From the NCBI GenBank assembly GCA_014529385.2, contig CM043959.1, positions 56,083,253 to 56,147,252 on the forward strand: a stretch of DNA of 64,000 nucleotides, in the 5' to 3' direction. Shown in pieces: positions 1 to 9,776 of this stretch. The notes beneath the pieces were generated by a model that saw only the letters and a program-made list of their open reading frames with translations, was not told the DNA's origin and did no database searches. Every line of letters starts with the position of its first letter. Position 1 is the first letter of the stretch. This DNA is from Adiantum capillus-veneris (lineage: Eukaryota > Streptophyta > Polypodiopsida > Polypodiales > Pteridaceae). A program made the translations under genes and the position numbers.

Positions 1-496
1 AAAAACTGACCTTGCAGTGCATAGTTGTCACCCTGCTGCATCCATCCGCACACTTGGCACTCAACTTTTTCCAATAATGCATCCCACCACCACGTGGAGT
101 GGCCCCAAAAGATGGTCCTCATGATGACCTTTCTGCATAATTATCACAAGAAAGCACCCACGTCGTGTCCGTTCTCATCCACGTGCAAGTATTGACCCCG
201 TTCGGCCTCCTGACGCCACTAGATGCCATCTGACTCATCTGCTTACCTCATGTCGTCGGCCCGCGGATAGCTTCTTCGAGAAGTTTTACGCACTACCAAA
301 TCCTCATTATTATAGGAAAAACACACTGGTACTGTTAAATAGTGAAAATCGATGCACTATGTACATGTTGTCCTACCTGTACACATGTGGGCCCCACATA
401 ACCACCTGGCTCTGGAAAATGGGCAATTTTTTATTCGATACACCATGCATGGGTATGTACATATGCGCAATCCCTTGCTCCAAAAAACTCCTGACA
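1..496 (-). repeat. gypsy-1 3' LTR (partial)
   Basis: This is direct-repeat partner of 7558-8054, with about 25 differences over 496 bases by eye. It ends at CCTGACA (TGTCAGG on the minus strand). On the minus strand it is preceded by a purine tract AGGGGATGGGAAAA (about 501-514), a plausible polypurine tract that fixes the LTR edge. About 630 bp of the LTR lie outside the window. Confidence 0.9.
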
Positions 497-524
497 TAAT
501 TTTCCCATCCCCTAGCCTGCTAGA

Positions 525-1547
525 TCATTCATGATCAGCAGCAGCAAAAGGCGATATGAGACTCACAGCATCACAAGTCTCCTCTTCCTTCACCAACACT
601 GCTTGATCCACAGACAGCTCATCTTGCTCCACCATCATCAATCTAGCATGATACAATTTAAGACGCAATCCATTTACCCTTGACTTATGTAAAATCCCAT
701 CCAGGTTAGCCAGCTGATATGTACCATTTGGAAAACACTCCACTACCTTGAAAGGGCCTTCCCACTTAATTTGAAACTTCTTTTGGAAGGTGTTGTCTAG
801 CTTACTGTTGTAGCGCAAAACCAAGTCATGCTTCTTGATACCCTTACTTTTAGCCTTTTCATTTATCTTTGCCAAAGCTCTATCTTGCATCTGCCCATAA
901 TATTCCAATGCACTTATCCTATCCAGTTGAACCTCTTGTAACTGTAAGAGCCTCTCTTTGAATGAATCACTAGGCGGCCCAAGAAATTTCTCTAGCATCT
1001 TTACTGCAGGCAACTCTACCTCCACAGGCAATAGTGCTTCCTTTCCATACACCAAATGAAATGGAGTAAACCCTGTACCTGTCTTCACCGAAGTACGGTA
1101 AGCCCATAAAGCACTAGGCAATTCCAAATCCCAATTCTTTCCTTGGTGCTCTATCACTTTTGAAATAATTTGCACCAACTCACCATTGAATCTTTCATTT
1201 AAGCCATTACACTGTGGATAATAAGGAGTGGTATGTTGGTGCCTAATCTTCATCTTCGCGCATAAAAAGTCTAGCAGTTTAGCTCTAAATCCTGGGCCCT
1301 TATCTGAAAGTAGCTCTAGTGGCACCCCAAACTTGAAACATATTTCATCATACACAAATTTTGCCACATCCTTTGCAGTGATCTGTTTTACTGCTATAGC
1401 CTCTGCCCATCTAGAGAGATAGTCCACTGCAGTCAAAATATAGCTTTTGCCCCTGCTTGTGATAGGTAACGGGCCTATTGCATCAATCCCCCACTTTTCA
1501 AACACATCAAATGCCATAATGGTTTTTCGTAGCTCTGGCTTCAACAC
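525..1547 (-). pseudogene. gypsy-1 integrase catalytic core and C-terminal region
   Basis: This open stretch of 340 codons encodes the retroviral integrase (DDE) core that inserts element cDNA into chromosomes. The three acidic positions sit in GIDAIGP, SDKGPGF and NERFNGEL, in the right order and spacing for a gypsy integrase. Downstream are the GKNWDLELPSALWAYRTS and FTPFHLVYGKEALLPVE motifs, then a basic region with KWEGPFKV and NGTYQL wording typical of the C-terminal DNA-binding part. I see no chromodomain. It ends about 10 bp before the polypurine tract. It would be made as part of Pol, so the first methionine is not a real start. The core itself looks intact, but it is out of frame with the upstream zinc region, so the polyprotein is broken. 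Confidence 0.92.
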
Positions 1548-1807
1548 TCTCTTCCCAAATGCTTGACACCTATTGCAAGACCTACAACAATGGTGAACAT
1601 CCTTGTGTAAACTAGGCTAGACATACCCCTCTGCAAGATCTTATGCAAAGTGATCTTTAGAGCAAAATGGCCGCCACATGTGCCTTCATGATTCTCTTCC
1701 AACACTCTATAAAGCTCCTCCCGCCAAGGTACACGTCTCAACATGAGATCAGCCCCTTTCATGTATAAGACATCACCAATCAATTTGTACCTGTATGCTC
1801 TACGCAC
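1541..1807 (-). pseudogene. gypsy-1 integrase N-terminal zinc-binding region (frameshifted)
   Basis: This segment has the wording that precedes a gypsy integrase core: LIGDVLYMKGADLMLRRVP followed by HEGTCGGHFALKITLHKILQ, which carries the first histidines of the HHCC zinc finger. The following residues, where the Cys pair is expected, fall into another frame (around 1560-1625 the cysteines are read out of phase). It overlaps the core reading frame by a few bases in a different phase, so at least one indel separates zinc finger from core. Family assignment is from motif order and not from any search. Confidence 0.75.
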
Positions 1808-1940
1808 AAACCATACTTCTTCGACTTATGAATCTCCTTTGGAATGATTCCTGTTAGTAGCAAAAACTCCTCTTCTTGAGCCAAACTTTCCCGGCCATGA
1901 TAAAGAGGTAAAGTGGTCCTCAACACAAATAACTCCCCAA

Positions 1941-2585
1941 TCATGCTTTGAGCTGCTTCTGTGCTTCTCCATTTAGAGAACGTTCAATGTGTCTGATGCT
2001 CCATGATTCAAACTTTTTTAACAGGCCTTTAATTCTGAAACACATTTCCTTCAATGAGTTGTTCTTGCTCTTCCACACACCTAGCACTTGCTTCACAACT
2101 AACAAGGCATCACCTTTTATGCTCAACCTTCTAACCCCATGCTTCAAAAAAATGTGTAATCCAGCTTCCAATGTAGCATATTCAGCCTCATTGTTACTAT
2201 GTGCATCCAACTTGAACCCTCTCTTGCATACTAGCTTCCCCTGTGGATCGTAAAGTGCTATACCCCCTGAAGCTGCATCATGGCTCTTTCTGTATGAGCC
2301 ATCAAAGAACAACACATGTGCATTGCTGATCTGTGGCACTTCTTCGACTACCTTTTTCACCACCTCTTCTTTAACAAGAAGGGGATTCTCCTTGTACGTC
2401 AACAAATCAACTAGGGTAGCCCTTGTACTATCTTCCACTAAAAAAGAGAACTCAAACTCTTGCAGCTCAATTACCCATTTCTTGACCACATTTGACATGT
2501 TAGTGCCATTAATTAACGGTGGAAAAAAAGCATAGCTCGTCAAGAAAACAAAAGGTCGTGGTAGCAAGTAATGACGAAATCGTCG
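1941..2585 (-). pseudogene. gypsy-1 RNase H tail plus second (archaeal-type, aRNH) RNase H domain
   Basis: The first part (RHYLLPRPFVFL and VKKWVIELQEFEFSF) is the tail of the ordinary gypsy RNase H and its connection. After a linker comes a second RNase H fold: LFFDGSYRKS (first Asp), NNEAEYATLEAG (Glu) and IKGDALLVVKQ (Asp). The position of the fourth catalytic residue, usually EAD in this domain, reads NGEAQK, so the last Asp seems lost. A second RNase H between RT-RNase H and integrase is the known hallmark of plant Tat-clade elements. The frame is disconnected from RT upstream (frameshift near 2560-2590) and ends at a stop before the integrase zinc region. Confidence 0.85.
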
Positions 2586-3802
2586 CGACAAGCAAATATT
2601 ACACTGGCCATCACTAGCTCTACTTCTGAGAATTTTCTCTCTGCCACCAACTTCACTCGGCTTGCACAATACACTGGCCTCATATAATGTCTGCCCTTCC
2701 CCTTTTGCAATAACATGGCTCCAATGGCATCATCCCCTACTGATGGATTTACATAAAAAACTTTCTCCCAATCAGGAGCCTGCATGGCTGACAATCCCCC
2801 TAACACCTCTTTCACATCGTGAAACACTTCTTCACACTTGTCATCCCATTGCAGTGGATCATGCTTTGCCACTTGTTGTAATGGATAAAGGAGCTGCGAA
2901 GACAATGGAATAAACTGTGCCATGTACTTCACTTTGTGTATAAAGGTTTCCAATTGCTTAGTACTCGTAGGTGATGGAAGAAGAATAATAGACTTAACCT
3001 TGTCTGGATCAGCCTCAATGCCATTTTCGGACACCATATGGCCCAATAACTTAACCCTTGGCCGTGCTAGATGACATTTCTTTGGATTTAGTTGTCCTCC
3101 ACATTCATCATATTGAGCCAATACCATCTGTAGCTTCTCATGGTGTTCAACCCTGCTGCTGTAGACACAAAAGTCATCCATAAAAGCTTTAACACAATTG
3201 CCAATGAAAGGTTCCAATACCCAATTTGCTCTCTCTTGATAGAAAGATGGTCCATTTGACAACCCAAATGGCAATACCGTATAGCAATAGCAACCCCATG
3301 GCGTAATGAAAGTTGTTTTTGGGCGGTTCTTAAGAGCAATCTTCAATTGAAAATAGCCTGAAAAACCATCACACACACTGTACCTCTCATAACCTGCCAC
3401 TGAATCCAAGATTTGATCGATGAATGGAAGAGGATATGGGTTCTTTTTAGTGGCTGCATGTAAGGATTTAAAATCTACACAAATCCTCTACTTTCCATCC
3501 TTCTTTGGACTGACTACTACTGGACTCACTCATTCTATGGTCTCCACTGGGACTATGAACCCTACCTTCAATAGCTTGTCCACCTCTTCCCGCAAGGCTT
3601 CCATTTGCTCTTGACCCATCCTTCTTAGACTTTGTTTCACTGGCTTAGCACCTTCTTTCAGCTCTATATGCATCTCTTCACCCTTGAACCCTCTGATCTC
3701 TTCATATGAAGTAATGAACAAATCAGGAAAACTAGCCAGCATGTGCAAATATATCTCCTTCTCCATAGCTGAGAGGTCTCCACTCATCATTTGTGTCATC
3801 AA
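2540..3802 (-). pseudogene. gypsy-1 reverse transcriptase and first RNase H, with two Trp-to-stop changes
   Basis: RT of a gypsy Pol copies element RNA into DNA. The N-terminal part (3802-3533) has IELKEGAKPVKQSLRRMG and LLKVGFIVPVETIE; the palm has KTTFITPWG, LPFGLSNGPSFYQ and the catalytic FMDD at about 3172-3183, then LGHMVSENGIEADPDKV. RNase H begins around DDAIGAMLLQKGKG with the SEVELVMAS motif. Two in-frame stops occur, at 3530-3532 (where E-W-VSP is expected) and 3488-3490 (where GK-W-R is expected). Both are tryptophan positions, TGG changed to TGA or TAG. The reading frame is otherwise continuous from 3802 to 2540 and then shifts inside RNase H. Confidence 0.92.
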
Positions 3803-3930
3803 TTCCTACTTCTTTGACAACTCAACCTTGGTCTGCATCAGCCCTTCAATCACTTCATAAGGCCCTTCACTTTCATCCTCAACTTCATTTGCAAATGCAA
3901 CTAAACCAGACTCCTTGATTCCTTTGTCCA

Positions 3931-4424
3931 TCAAAAGAAATGCAACATCAGCATCCTCATCACTGCTAGTACTGCTATCACTGTCCTCATCAGTCTCCCT
4001 GTGGAATAGTCTTCATCACTAGACTCATCTTCATCTTCATAAAGCTCCTCCAATCGTTTCCTTGTGTCCATATTATAAAGCTTCTTGGCACCTATCTTTC
4101 CATAGAGGCTAATCGTACCACGTTTCCAATCTTGAACACTCCCACTGCACGTAACCATGGTCTACCCAGTATAATAGGATATGCTCCCAACCCTGCTGGC
4201 ATCACATGAAAATCAACCACTGCCTTTGCATCATATGATTCCACTTCTAAGCTCTTTAGTACACCCAAACATTTTACTTTCTGATGGTTTGCCAATCTAA
4301 TCTGGAAACCTGACACTCTAGTCACTGTAAGACCCATCTTCTCAATGCATGAGTGTGTTATGACACATATTTGGGCTCCGCCATCCACATAACCTTGTCC
4401 CAGATTTTTCCTTTTATGCCACAC
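3931..4424 (-). pseudogene. gypsy-1 aspartic protease and acidic linker
   Basis: The 110-codon frame 4424-4092 holds a retropepsin-like domain that would cut the polyprotein. Its active-site loop reads VDGGAQICVI, a DGG variant of the DSG/DTG loop that is also seen in other plant gypsy proteases. It closes with YPIILGRPWLRAVG, the usual ILG-RPW element. A frameshift near 4092-4158 puts the following acidic stretch (EELYEDEDESSDEDY) in another frame (4158-3931). The start and end of the mature protease are unknown. Confidence 0.82.
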
Positions 4425-4442
4425 ATCTACTATTGGACAAAT

Positions 4443-5879
4443 TTATGGTAGCTCATCCATCGCCAACACCTTTACCGAACCTCTCTTTGGCTCTTTCTCC
4501 ATTGGGTTAACCATCCTCTTCCACTGTCTCTTTAGCTTAGGCACCATCTCTATAAGCTGTCCAAAAGTAACATCTGCCTTCCTACTTGTCAGATCCTCCT
4601 TCAAGTCATAGCTTAATTGCCCATCCCCTAGTGGAAAATCTGAAACATGAAACTTGCGACGAGCCCTCCTTTTCCTCTTGGCCTTGACATCCTCGCCTTC
4701 ATGGCTCTTTCCCTTCTTCTTACTAGGACCTGGGGCACTTATTCCTTCCTTTTCCTCTGTGGTCCTCTTCTCAATAGGCATCACTAATGTATCCTCTAGC
4801 TTTGATGCCTTCTCCAAGGTGACTACACTTAACACTTTTGTCTTTCCCTTTTCCTCTTGGGTTAATCCACTGGTTCCTTCTTCTCCCTTAATTTCAATTC
4901 CATAATCATTTGACCTAGTTAACACCTGTCTTGGCAATGGATACATGTCTCCCCCCATCCTTGGTGGCTTATCACATTGCGGGCTGATGTGACCCCACTC
5001 TCCACAATTATAACATGTGGGTGTCTGCCTCCAAAACCTACCATTGCTTTGTCCAACACCATTCCTAGGCCTTTCTTCACCTCCTAGCTGATTTGCAAAC
5101 CTCCCTCGACCTCGATTATTTCCCACTTGACCTAGCATGTTTAGGATGAGATTTTTCATTAAGTCTACCACTTGCCTCATATCTTGCCTTAACACATCAT
5201 CTTGCACTGCTGTAGTGACCACTGCTAGCATAACCTGAGGAGTAACAACAACCACTGGTTCATGATGAACCCCTGGCATGCGACCTTGCGACGAATCCAT
5301 AGGCTGAAATTCAGACCTCATGGGCAAAGACTCTACTCCTAGCTGACTCATTTTCCTCAGCTTCCACTCTTTGTTCCTTGCTACCTCCAATGCATCTTCA
5401 TATGTCCTAGGCTTCTTTAGCTTCACTCTCCAACGTATATTCTCCCAAAGACCAGCCAAGAACCTGTCCTTCTTCATCATGTCAGGCAGGGGTACTTGTG
5501 GTTCTAAGGCCTTGCACATCCTCTCCCATGCCAATGAGAACTTACATATGTAGGCATCTACTGGCTCACCTTCCTTTTGTACCAAACCCTGTACTTCTTG
5601 CCACACTTTGTCAGGATCTTCTATCTTCACAAACTCCACTTCCAACCCATGCTGTAGATTGTCCCAACTCAACCTTACAGGTGGATCAGCCACACGCAAA
5701 TCCTCTTCAAATGCTTTAGACCAAACTCGTGCATCACCCTTCAAACAGATTTAGAGAAGACGTAACATCTGTGCTCGGTCATGAATCTGGTTGCTAATGC
5801 AGGCAACCTCCATCTTTTCCAAAACGTCTTCCACATCTTCATCACTTCTTCCATGAAACTTCGGATAAGAGAAAGCCAT
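4443..5879 (-). pseudogene. gypsy-1 gag with one in-frame stop
   Basis: Gag forms the particle that packages element RNA. I start it at the ATG at 5879 (MAFSYPKFHGRSDEDVEDVL), which matches the usual capsid beginning; the frame is open further up to 5969. Capsid wording continues with LKGDARVW, FVKIEDPDKVWQEVQ and EGEPVDAYICKFSLAWERM. A zinc knuckle CYNCGEWGHISPQC lies at 4974-5015 in perfect C-x2-C-x4-H-x4-C spacing, followed by a basic Lys/Arg-rich tail. One TAA stop at 5751-5753 interrupts an otherwise continuous frame. Protease lies just downstream in another frame. Confidence 0.9.
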
Positions 5880-6900
5880 GGCTACCCAAGTTACGATGCT
5901 TTGGGAACCCCTCGAACACACGTGCAAGAACCCAAAACTTTTGACTAACTCAATTCCCAGAAACTTCAATGGAGCTCAGCTTTAGATAAGGACAAACACA
6001 TGCACATCAAATGAGTTTTCATAGTTAATCATTGGAATTACAACAGGCAAAGGACAGTCCAGGATCTCTCTTAATCTTCTTGGCCCAAACATAAAGACTA
6101 TGTGCTGCTCGAAAAAAATCTTCCTGGACACATGAACATTTATCTAGAGTCTTTGAGTTAAATGAAAAGGAGTGAATTGAGGGCCATTTTGATCATCCAT
6201 TAAAGTCAACCATGCAGATCCCAAGAAAGCACACCTGTCTTATCCTCTGATTTTGCCAAAATTTCAGCAGCATAACAGCATAAATGGCTCAAAAGACCAA
6301 AAAACCAGCCATCATAACTTGGAAAAATTTTGACAGAGTTCCCCCAGAAGTAGAGCAGTGAGAACCCAAAATATAGACTGTATATGTATTCATAAACTGC
6401 CAACAATAGAACCCAAGCATCAATTAGGAATCACTAGTACATAGCCTATGGCGAGGTCACAAAAAGGGTGCTCCAGCTACCTGTATCACTGAAAGGATCT
6501 CCACATTTGAGAATTCCCCAACTCAATAAAACCTCACGCTATCGACCCTCACACGAAGGCTTATGCAAATCTCGTATAGTCAAGTCTCAGAAATGACTAT
6601 CTTCTAGACCAAGTCTCAGAAATGGATGGGACTGCCAAATAAAACCAAATATGGCTCCACAAAGGTGTACAATGGCAGTTTCCACAAGTAACGTACAATC
6701 CAACAAACAATGCGCTCAAACAGGCATGCCAAATGATGCATACCCACAACAACTGCAAGTGACACCAATGCTAGTATATCACTGTACTCCAGCTACCTAT
6801 ACCTATGTGAATCACCTGTACCTGTACCTGTCCCTGTTACCTATAACCTGTAGTCTGCAACCTGTAATCCCGAGTCTCGAAGCTTGAAGCTCGAACAAGA
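5880..6900 (-). other. gypsy-1 untranslated leader
   Basis: This is about 1 kb between the primer-binding region and gag (minus strand). It holds only short chance frames, the longest a 66-codon minus-strand frame at 6206-6406, and no recognisable domain. Around 6780-6850 the plus strand has a run of CTGTACCTGTACC-like short repeats. Packaging signals would be expected in this position, but none is recognisable from sequence alone. Confidence 0.6.
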
Positions 6901-6918
6901 TCCTCCGTGGGGGCGCCA
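6901..6918 (-). promoter_or_regulatory. gypsy-1 primer-binding site (putative)
   Basis: On the minus strand TGGCGCCCCCACGGAGGA lies six bases inside the 5' LTR end. A PBS in gypsy elements starts TGG, complementary to the CCA tail of a tRNA. I cannot name the tRNA with certainty. Confidence 0.6.
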
Positions 6919-6924
6919 AAATAA

Positions 6925-8054
6925 TGTGAGCGGGATGGAAACACACAGAACGCCTATATAACGACCCAACACACACTCTTGGAATGATACACACACACGC
7001 TATGGGGCACCACTCGACTTACACAACCCTCCTTGCCGAGACAGGGAACACCGATGGAGTGCGAGGAGAGAGACTATCCACTTGCCCACTCCACATAGAG
7101 AGAGACACACACACACACACCCAAAAAGCTCAGCTCAAAAGAGGAGAACTTCTGATGTTTAGATACAAATGAGCTTGGGCCAACACCAATGGGGAAAACA
7201 ACTCACACAATATGGGTAAAAGATACCAGATACAATCACAAATTGGAGCAGAAGCTTCGCTCATAGGAGAAACTTACACAGCCAAAACAGCAGAAAAAGA
7301 GTGAGAAATTTGGAAAAATGGACAGCGTAATCGTGTCCGGAACGGCCCAAAACCCCAGCCTACAATGTCAAAGTGCTCAAATCAGCAGTTTACGACCAAA
7401 ACAGGATCTAAAATGAGCAAAAACACAGTTGCGGCTGTTCCTCCTCTTCTCTCCACGTTTTTTCTGGTCTTCTCTCTGTTTTTTTAGTTCCCAGACTTAG
7501 CTTTATTATTTGGGCACCCTTGGCCTTTTAGATGACCTCAAACGGACCCCGAACAGGCCAAAAACTGACCTCGCAGTGCATAGTTGTCACCTTGCTGCAT
7601 CCATCCGCACACCTGGCACTCAACTTTTTCCAATAATGCATCCCGCCACCACGTGGAGTGGCCCCAAAAGATGGTCCTCATGATGAACTTTCTGCATAAT
7701 TATCACAAGAAAACACCCACGTCGTATCCGTACTCATCCACGTGCAAGTATTGACCCCGTTCAGCCTCCTGACGCCACTAGATGCCATCTGACGCACCTG
7801 CTTACCTCATGTCGTCGGCCCGTGGATAGCTTTCTCAAGAATTTTTACGCACTACCAACTCCTCATTATTATAGAAAAAACACAGTGGTACTGTTAATAG
7901 TGAAAATCGATGCACTATGTACAGGTTGTCCTACCTGTACACATGTGGGCCCCACATAACCACCTGGCTCTGGAAAATGGGCAATTCTTTATTCGATGCA
8001 CCATGCATGGGTATGTACATATGCGCAATCCATTGCTCCAAAAAACTCCTGACA
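6925..8054 (-). repeat. gypsy-1 5' LTR (1130 bp)
   Basis: In minus-strand sense it starts TGTCAGG (8054) and ends CTCACA (6925), the TG...CA ends typical of LTRs. The first part matches 1-496. An AT-rich CTATAATAATG on the minus strand near 7865-7875 is a weak TATA-box candidate, also present in the left copy near 310. The left edge rests on the TG and on the adjacent PBS-like site. Confidence 0.85.
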
Positions 8055-8067
8055 GCGTTATATATAC

Positions 8068-8087
8068 GCGGGCCCAATTGGGCCCGC
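8068..8087. repeat. 20-bp perfect palindrome next to gypsy-1
   Basis: GCGGGCCCAATTGGGCCCGC reads the same on both strands. It begins 13 bp outside the gypsy-1 LTR edge, preceded by GCGTTATATATAC. It could mark the end of another mobile element, a preferred target, or chance. Confidence 0.7.
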
Positions 8088-8111
8088 TAGGTGTATTACC
8101 GCTTTCGCCTT

Positions 8112-8113
<2 letters not shown>

Positions 8114-8208
<95 letters not shown>
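8114..8208. repeat. (GA)n microsatellite
   Basis: This is a run of about 47 GA dinucleotides with a single interruption (GATA) near 8182. It makes long spurious Arg-Glu and Ser-Leu frames in several phases. Confidence 0.97.
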
Positions 8209-8267
8209 CTCTTGTGCCACCTTTGCAGGTGTGTCGAGAGGAGAGAGGAGAGAGGGAGACAGGGGGT

Positions 8268-8440
8268 CGTGTGGGAGCGTGCTCTGCGTCGCAGTGCGCG
8301 GCAGCAACAACAGAGTACCTTACCACACGATCCGGGTATGTGTTGTGTGTGTGTGTATACGTTATGTGGTAGCGTGCCTTTTGTCATAGTGCACGGCAGT
8401 AATAAGGTACCTTACCACACAATGGGAGTGTATGTGTAAG
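8268..8440 (+). repeat. Two diverged ~95-bp tandem units
   Basis: GGAGCGTGCTCTGCGTC...GTGCGCGGCAGC...TACCTTACCACACGAT (from about 8273) is followed by a diverged copy GGTAGCGTGCCTTTTGTC...GTGCACGGCAGT...TACCTTACCACACAAT (from about 8368). The offset is about 95 bp. No coding sense is visible. Confidence 0.7.
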
Positions 8441-8470
8441 CTATTCTCCGGAACAATGTTTATCATGGGG

Positions 8471-8867
8471 GCATCACCTTGGTGACGCGGGGAAGATGGT
8501 GTCCTTGTGGTAAGTTTTGGCTTACTGTCTGGGTACTACGCCGGTAACGCGATGAATCTAGTATCCTTATGGTAAGTCAACTTCCCTTCCCCTTTCCCAA
8601 AAAACATATGGGCATCGGTCAGTAACGCGGCTAAGAGATGTTCCTATGTAGGCCATTGTTTTTTCTTAGATTCAGGCGGCACTCGGTCGGTAACGCGGCT
8701 AATAGAGTGTCGTTTGTTAGAAGCATATGTTTTTGCATAAATGTGGCGCTTAGGTTATTAACCCGGCCGTACGAACATCATATAATTTCATGTGTAGTTA
8801 ATTTTTTATGTATTAAGTATATGAAATACTTGGTCGGTAACGCGATTGTGAAGAGTATTTCATATAC
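8471..8867 (+). repeat. Series of GGTAACGCG-type motifs and a 14-bp inverted repeat
   Basis: The motif (C)GGTAACGCG or close variants occurs at about 8481 (GGTGACGCGG), 8542, 8621 (AGTAACGCGG), 8688 and 8835, with a weaker one near 8753. Several copies are followed by a related tail, for instance GTATCCTTATGGTAAG and GTGTCCTTGTGGTAAG. The last copy is enclosed by a perfect inverted repeat, GTATATGAAATACT at 8817-8830 and AGTATTTCATATAC at 8854-8867. Such motifs could be subterminal transposase sites or remains of a diverged satellite. Confidence 0.65.
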
Positions 8868-8943
8868 AAAATTTATGAATTGTTTGATTTTGTTGTTTTT
8901 AACTGTCCATTTGAAATTATATACTAGCTAATCATATTCAAAA

Positions 8944-9139
8944 GAATACTTTATTCATCAATCATCGCTATTTTAAATGTTCTATTTATATAGAATACTT
9001 TATTCATCAATCATCACTATTTTAAATGTTCCATTTATATAGAATACTTTATTAATCAATCATAGATATTTTAAATGTGTCATTTATATAAAATACTTTA
9101 TTTATCAATCATCTCTATTTTAAATGTTCCATTTATATA
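8944..9139 (+). repeat. 49-bp tandem array, four units
   Basis: Units begin GAATACTTTATTCATCAATC at 8944, 8993, 9042 and (as AAATACT) 9091, and share TATTTTAAATGTTCCATTTA. More degenerate fragments follow near 9230 and 9340. The stretch from 9140 to 9776 is otherwise AT-rich, with no gene that I recognise. Confidence 0.9.
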
Positions 9140-9776
9140 AATTACATGTAAAAAAATATTTGCACACAAATTGCATGTTTAATATTCGTTTTTAATCTTT
9201 TTAAAGGACTCTCAAGCATTATCGCTAGTTTTAATGCTTCATTTACATAAATTCTCTGCAAAAATCTAAATACATACAATTTGCATGTTAAATATTCTTT
9301 TATATGTTTTTAAAGAGCATCAATTATCATCGCTTTTTGATTGCTACATTTACATAAACGCTATGTTAAAAAGTGTGTGAACACAATTTGCTAGTCCAGT
9401 TTATATACTTCCAATGTTTTAAATGTTTTGAAGATTTTAAGTCGGTGTGTGCTTTGTTTGAATTTAGTATGTGCGCACGGAGAAAAATATAAGTTACAAA
9501 ATTCAATATATGATGAAATGTTAAAGATCGTTAACATGTATTGTTTGATCTGAATTAAGTTCTTATAAACCATTTGTTTGAACTGCTTTTTACACGTGTA
9601 ATAGATTGCAATTTTAAGTGAAGATTATATTCAATTTTTATCAATATTTCTATAACATTTGTTAAAGTCTTCAAGTGGTGGTTAAGAGTTTACCTGAGAT
9701 AGTGTGAGAGTGGTAGTGTCATTCGCAACCATGAATTTGTATTTGATATGCTGTTTTTGTATTATCCAGTGCAAAT

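Larger units (their letters stand above)
1..8054 (-). mobile_element. gypsy-1: Tat-like Ty3/gypsy LTR retrotransposon, minus strand, 3' LTR cut by window edge
   Basis: The start of the window (1-496) is repeated at 7558-8054. In minus-strand sense both copies begin TGTCAGG. Between them, read on the minus strand, lie a 5' LTR (8054-6925), a primer-binding-like site, gag, protease, RT-RNase H, a second RNase H and integrase, then a purine tract abutting the 3' LTR. That is the order of a plant Ty3/gypsy element of the Tat lineage. By eye the two LTR segments differ at about 5% of sites, so the insertion is not recent. Gag carries one stop and pol several stops and frameshifts, so this copy cannot make a full polyprotein. 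The flanking duplication cannot be tested because the left LTR is truncated; the right flank is GCGTT. Confidence 0.93.

Noticed and set aside
7910-8389. 159-codon plus frame across the gypsy-1 LTR edge
   Set aside because: It spans the LTR boundary and the GA microsatellite, so it is a chance frame.
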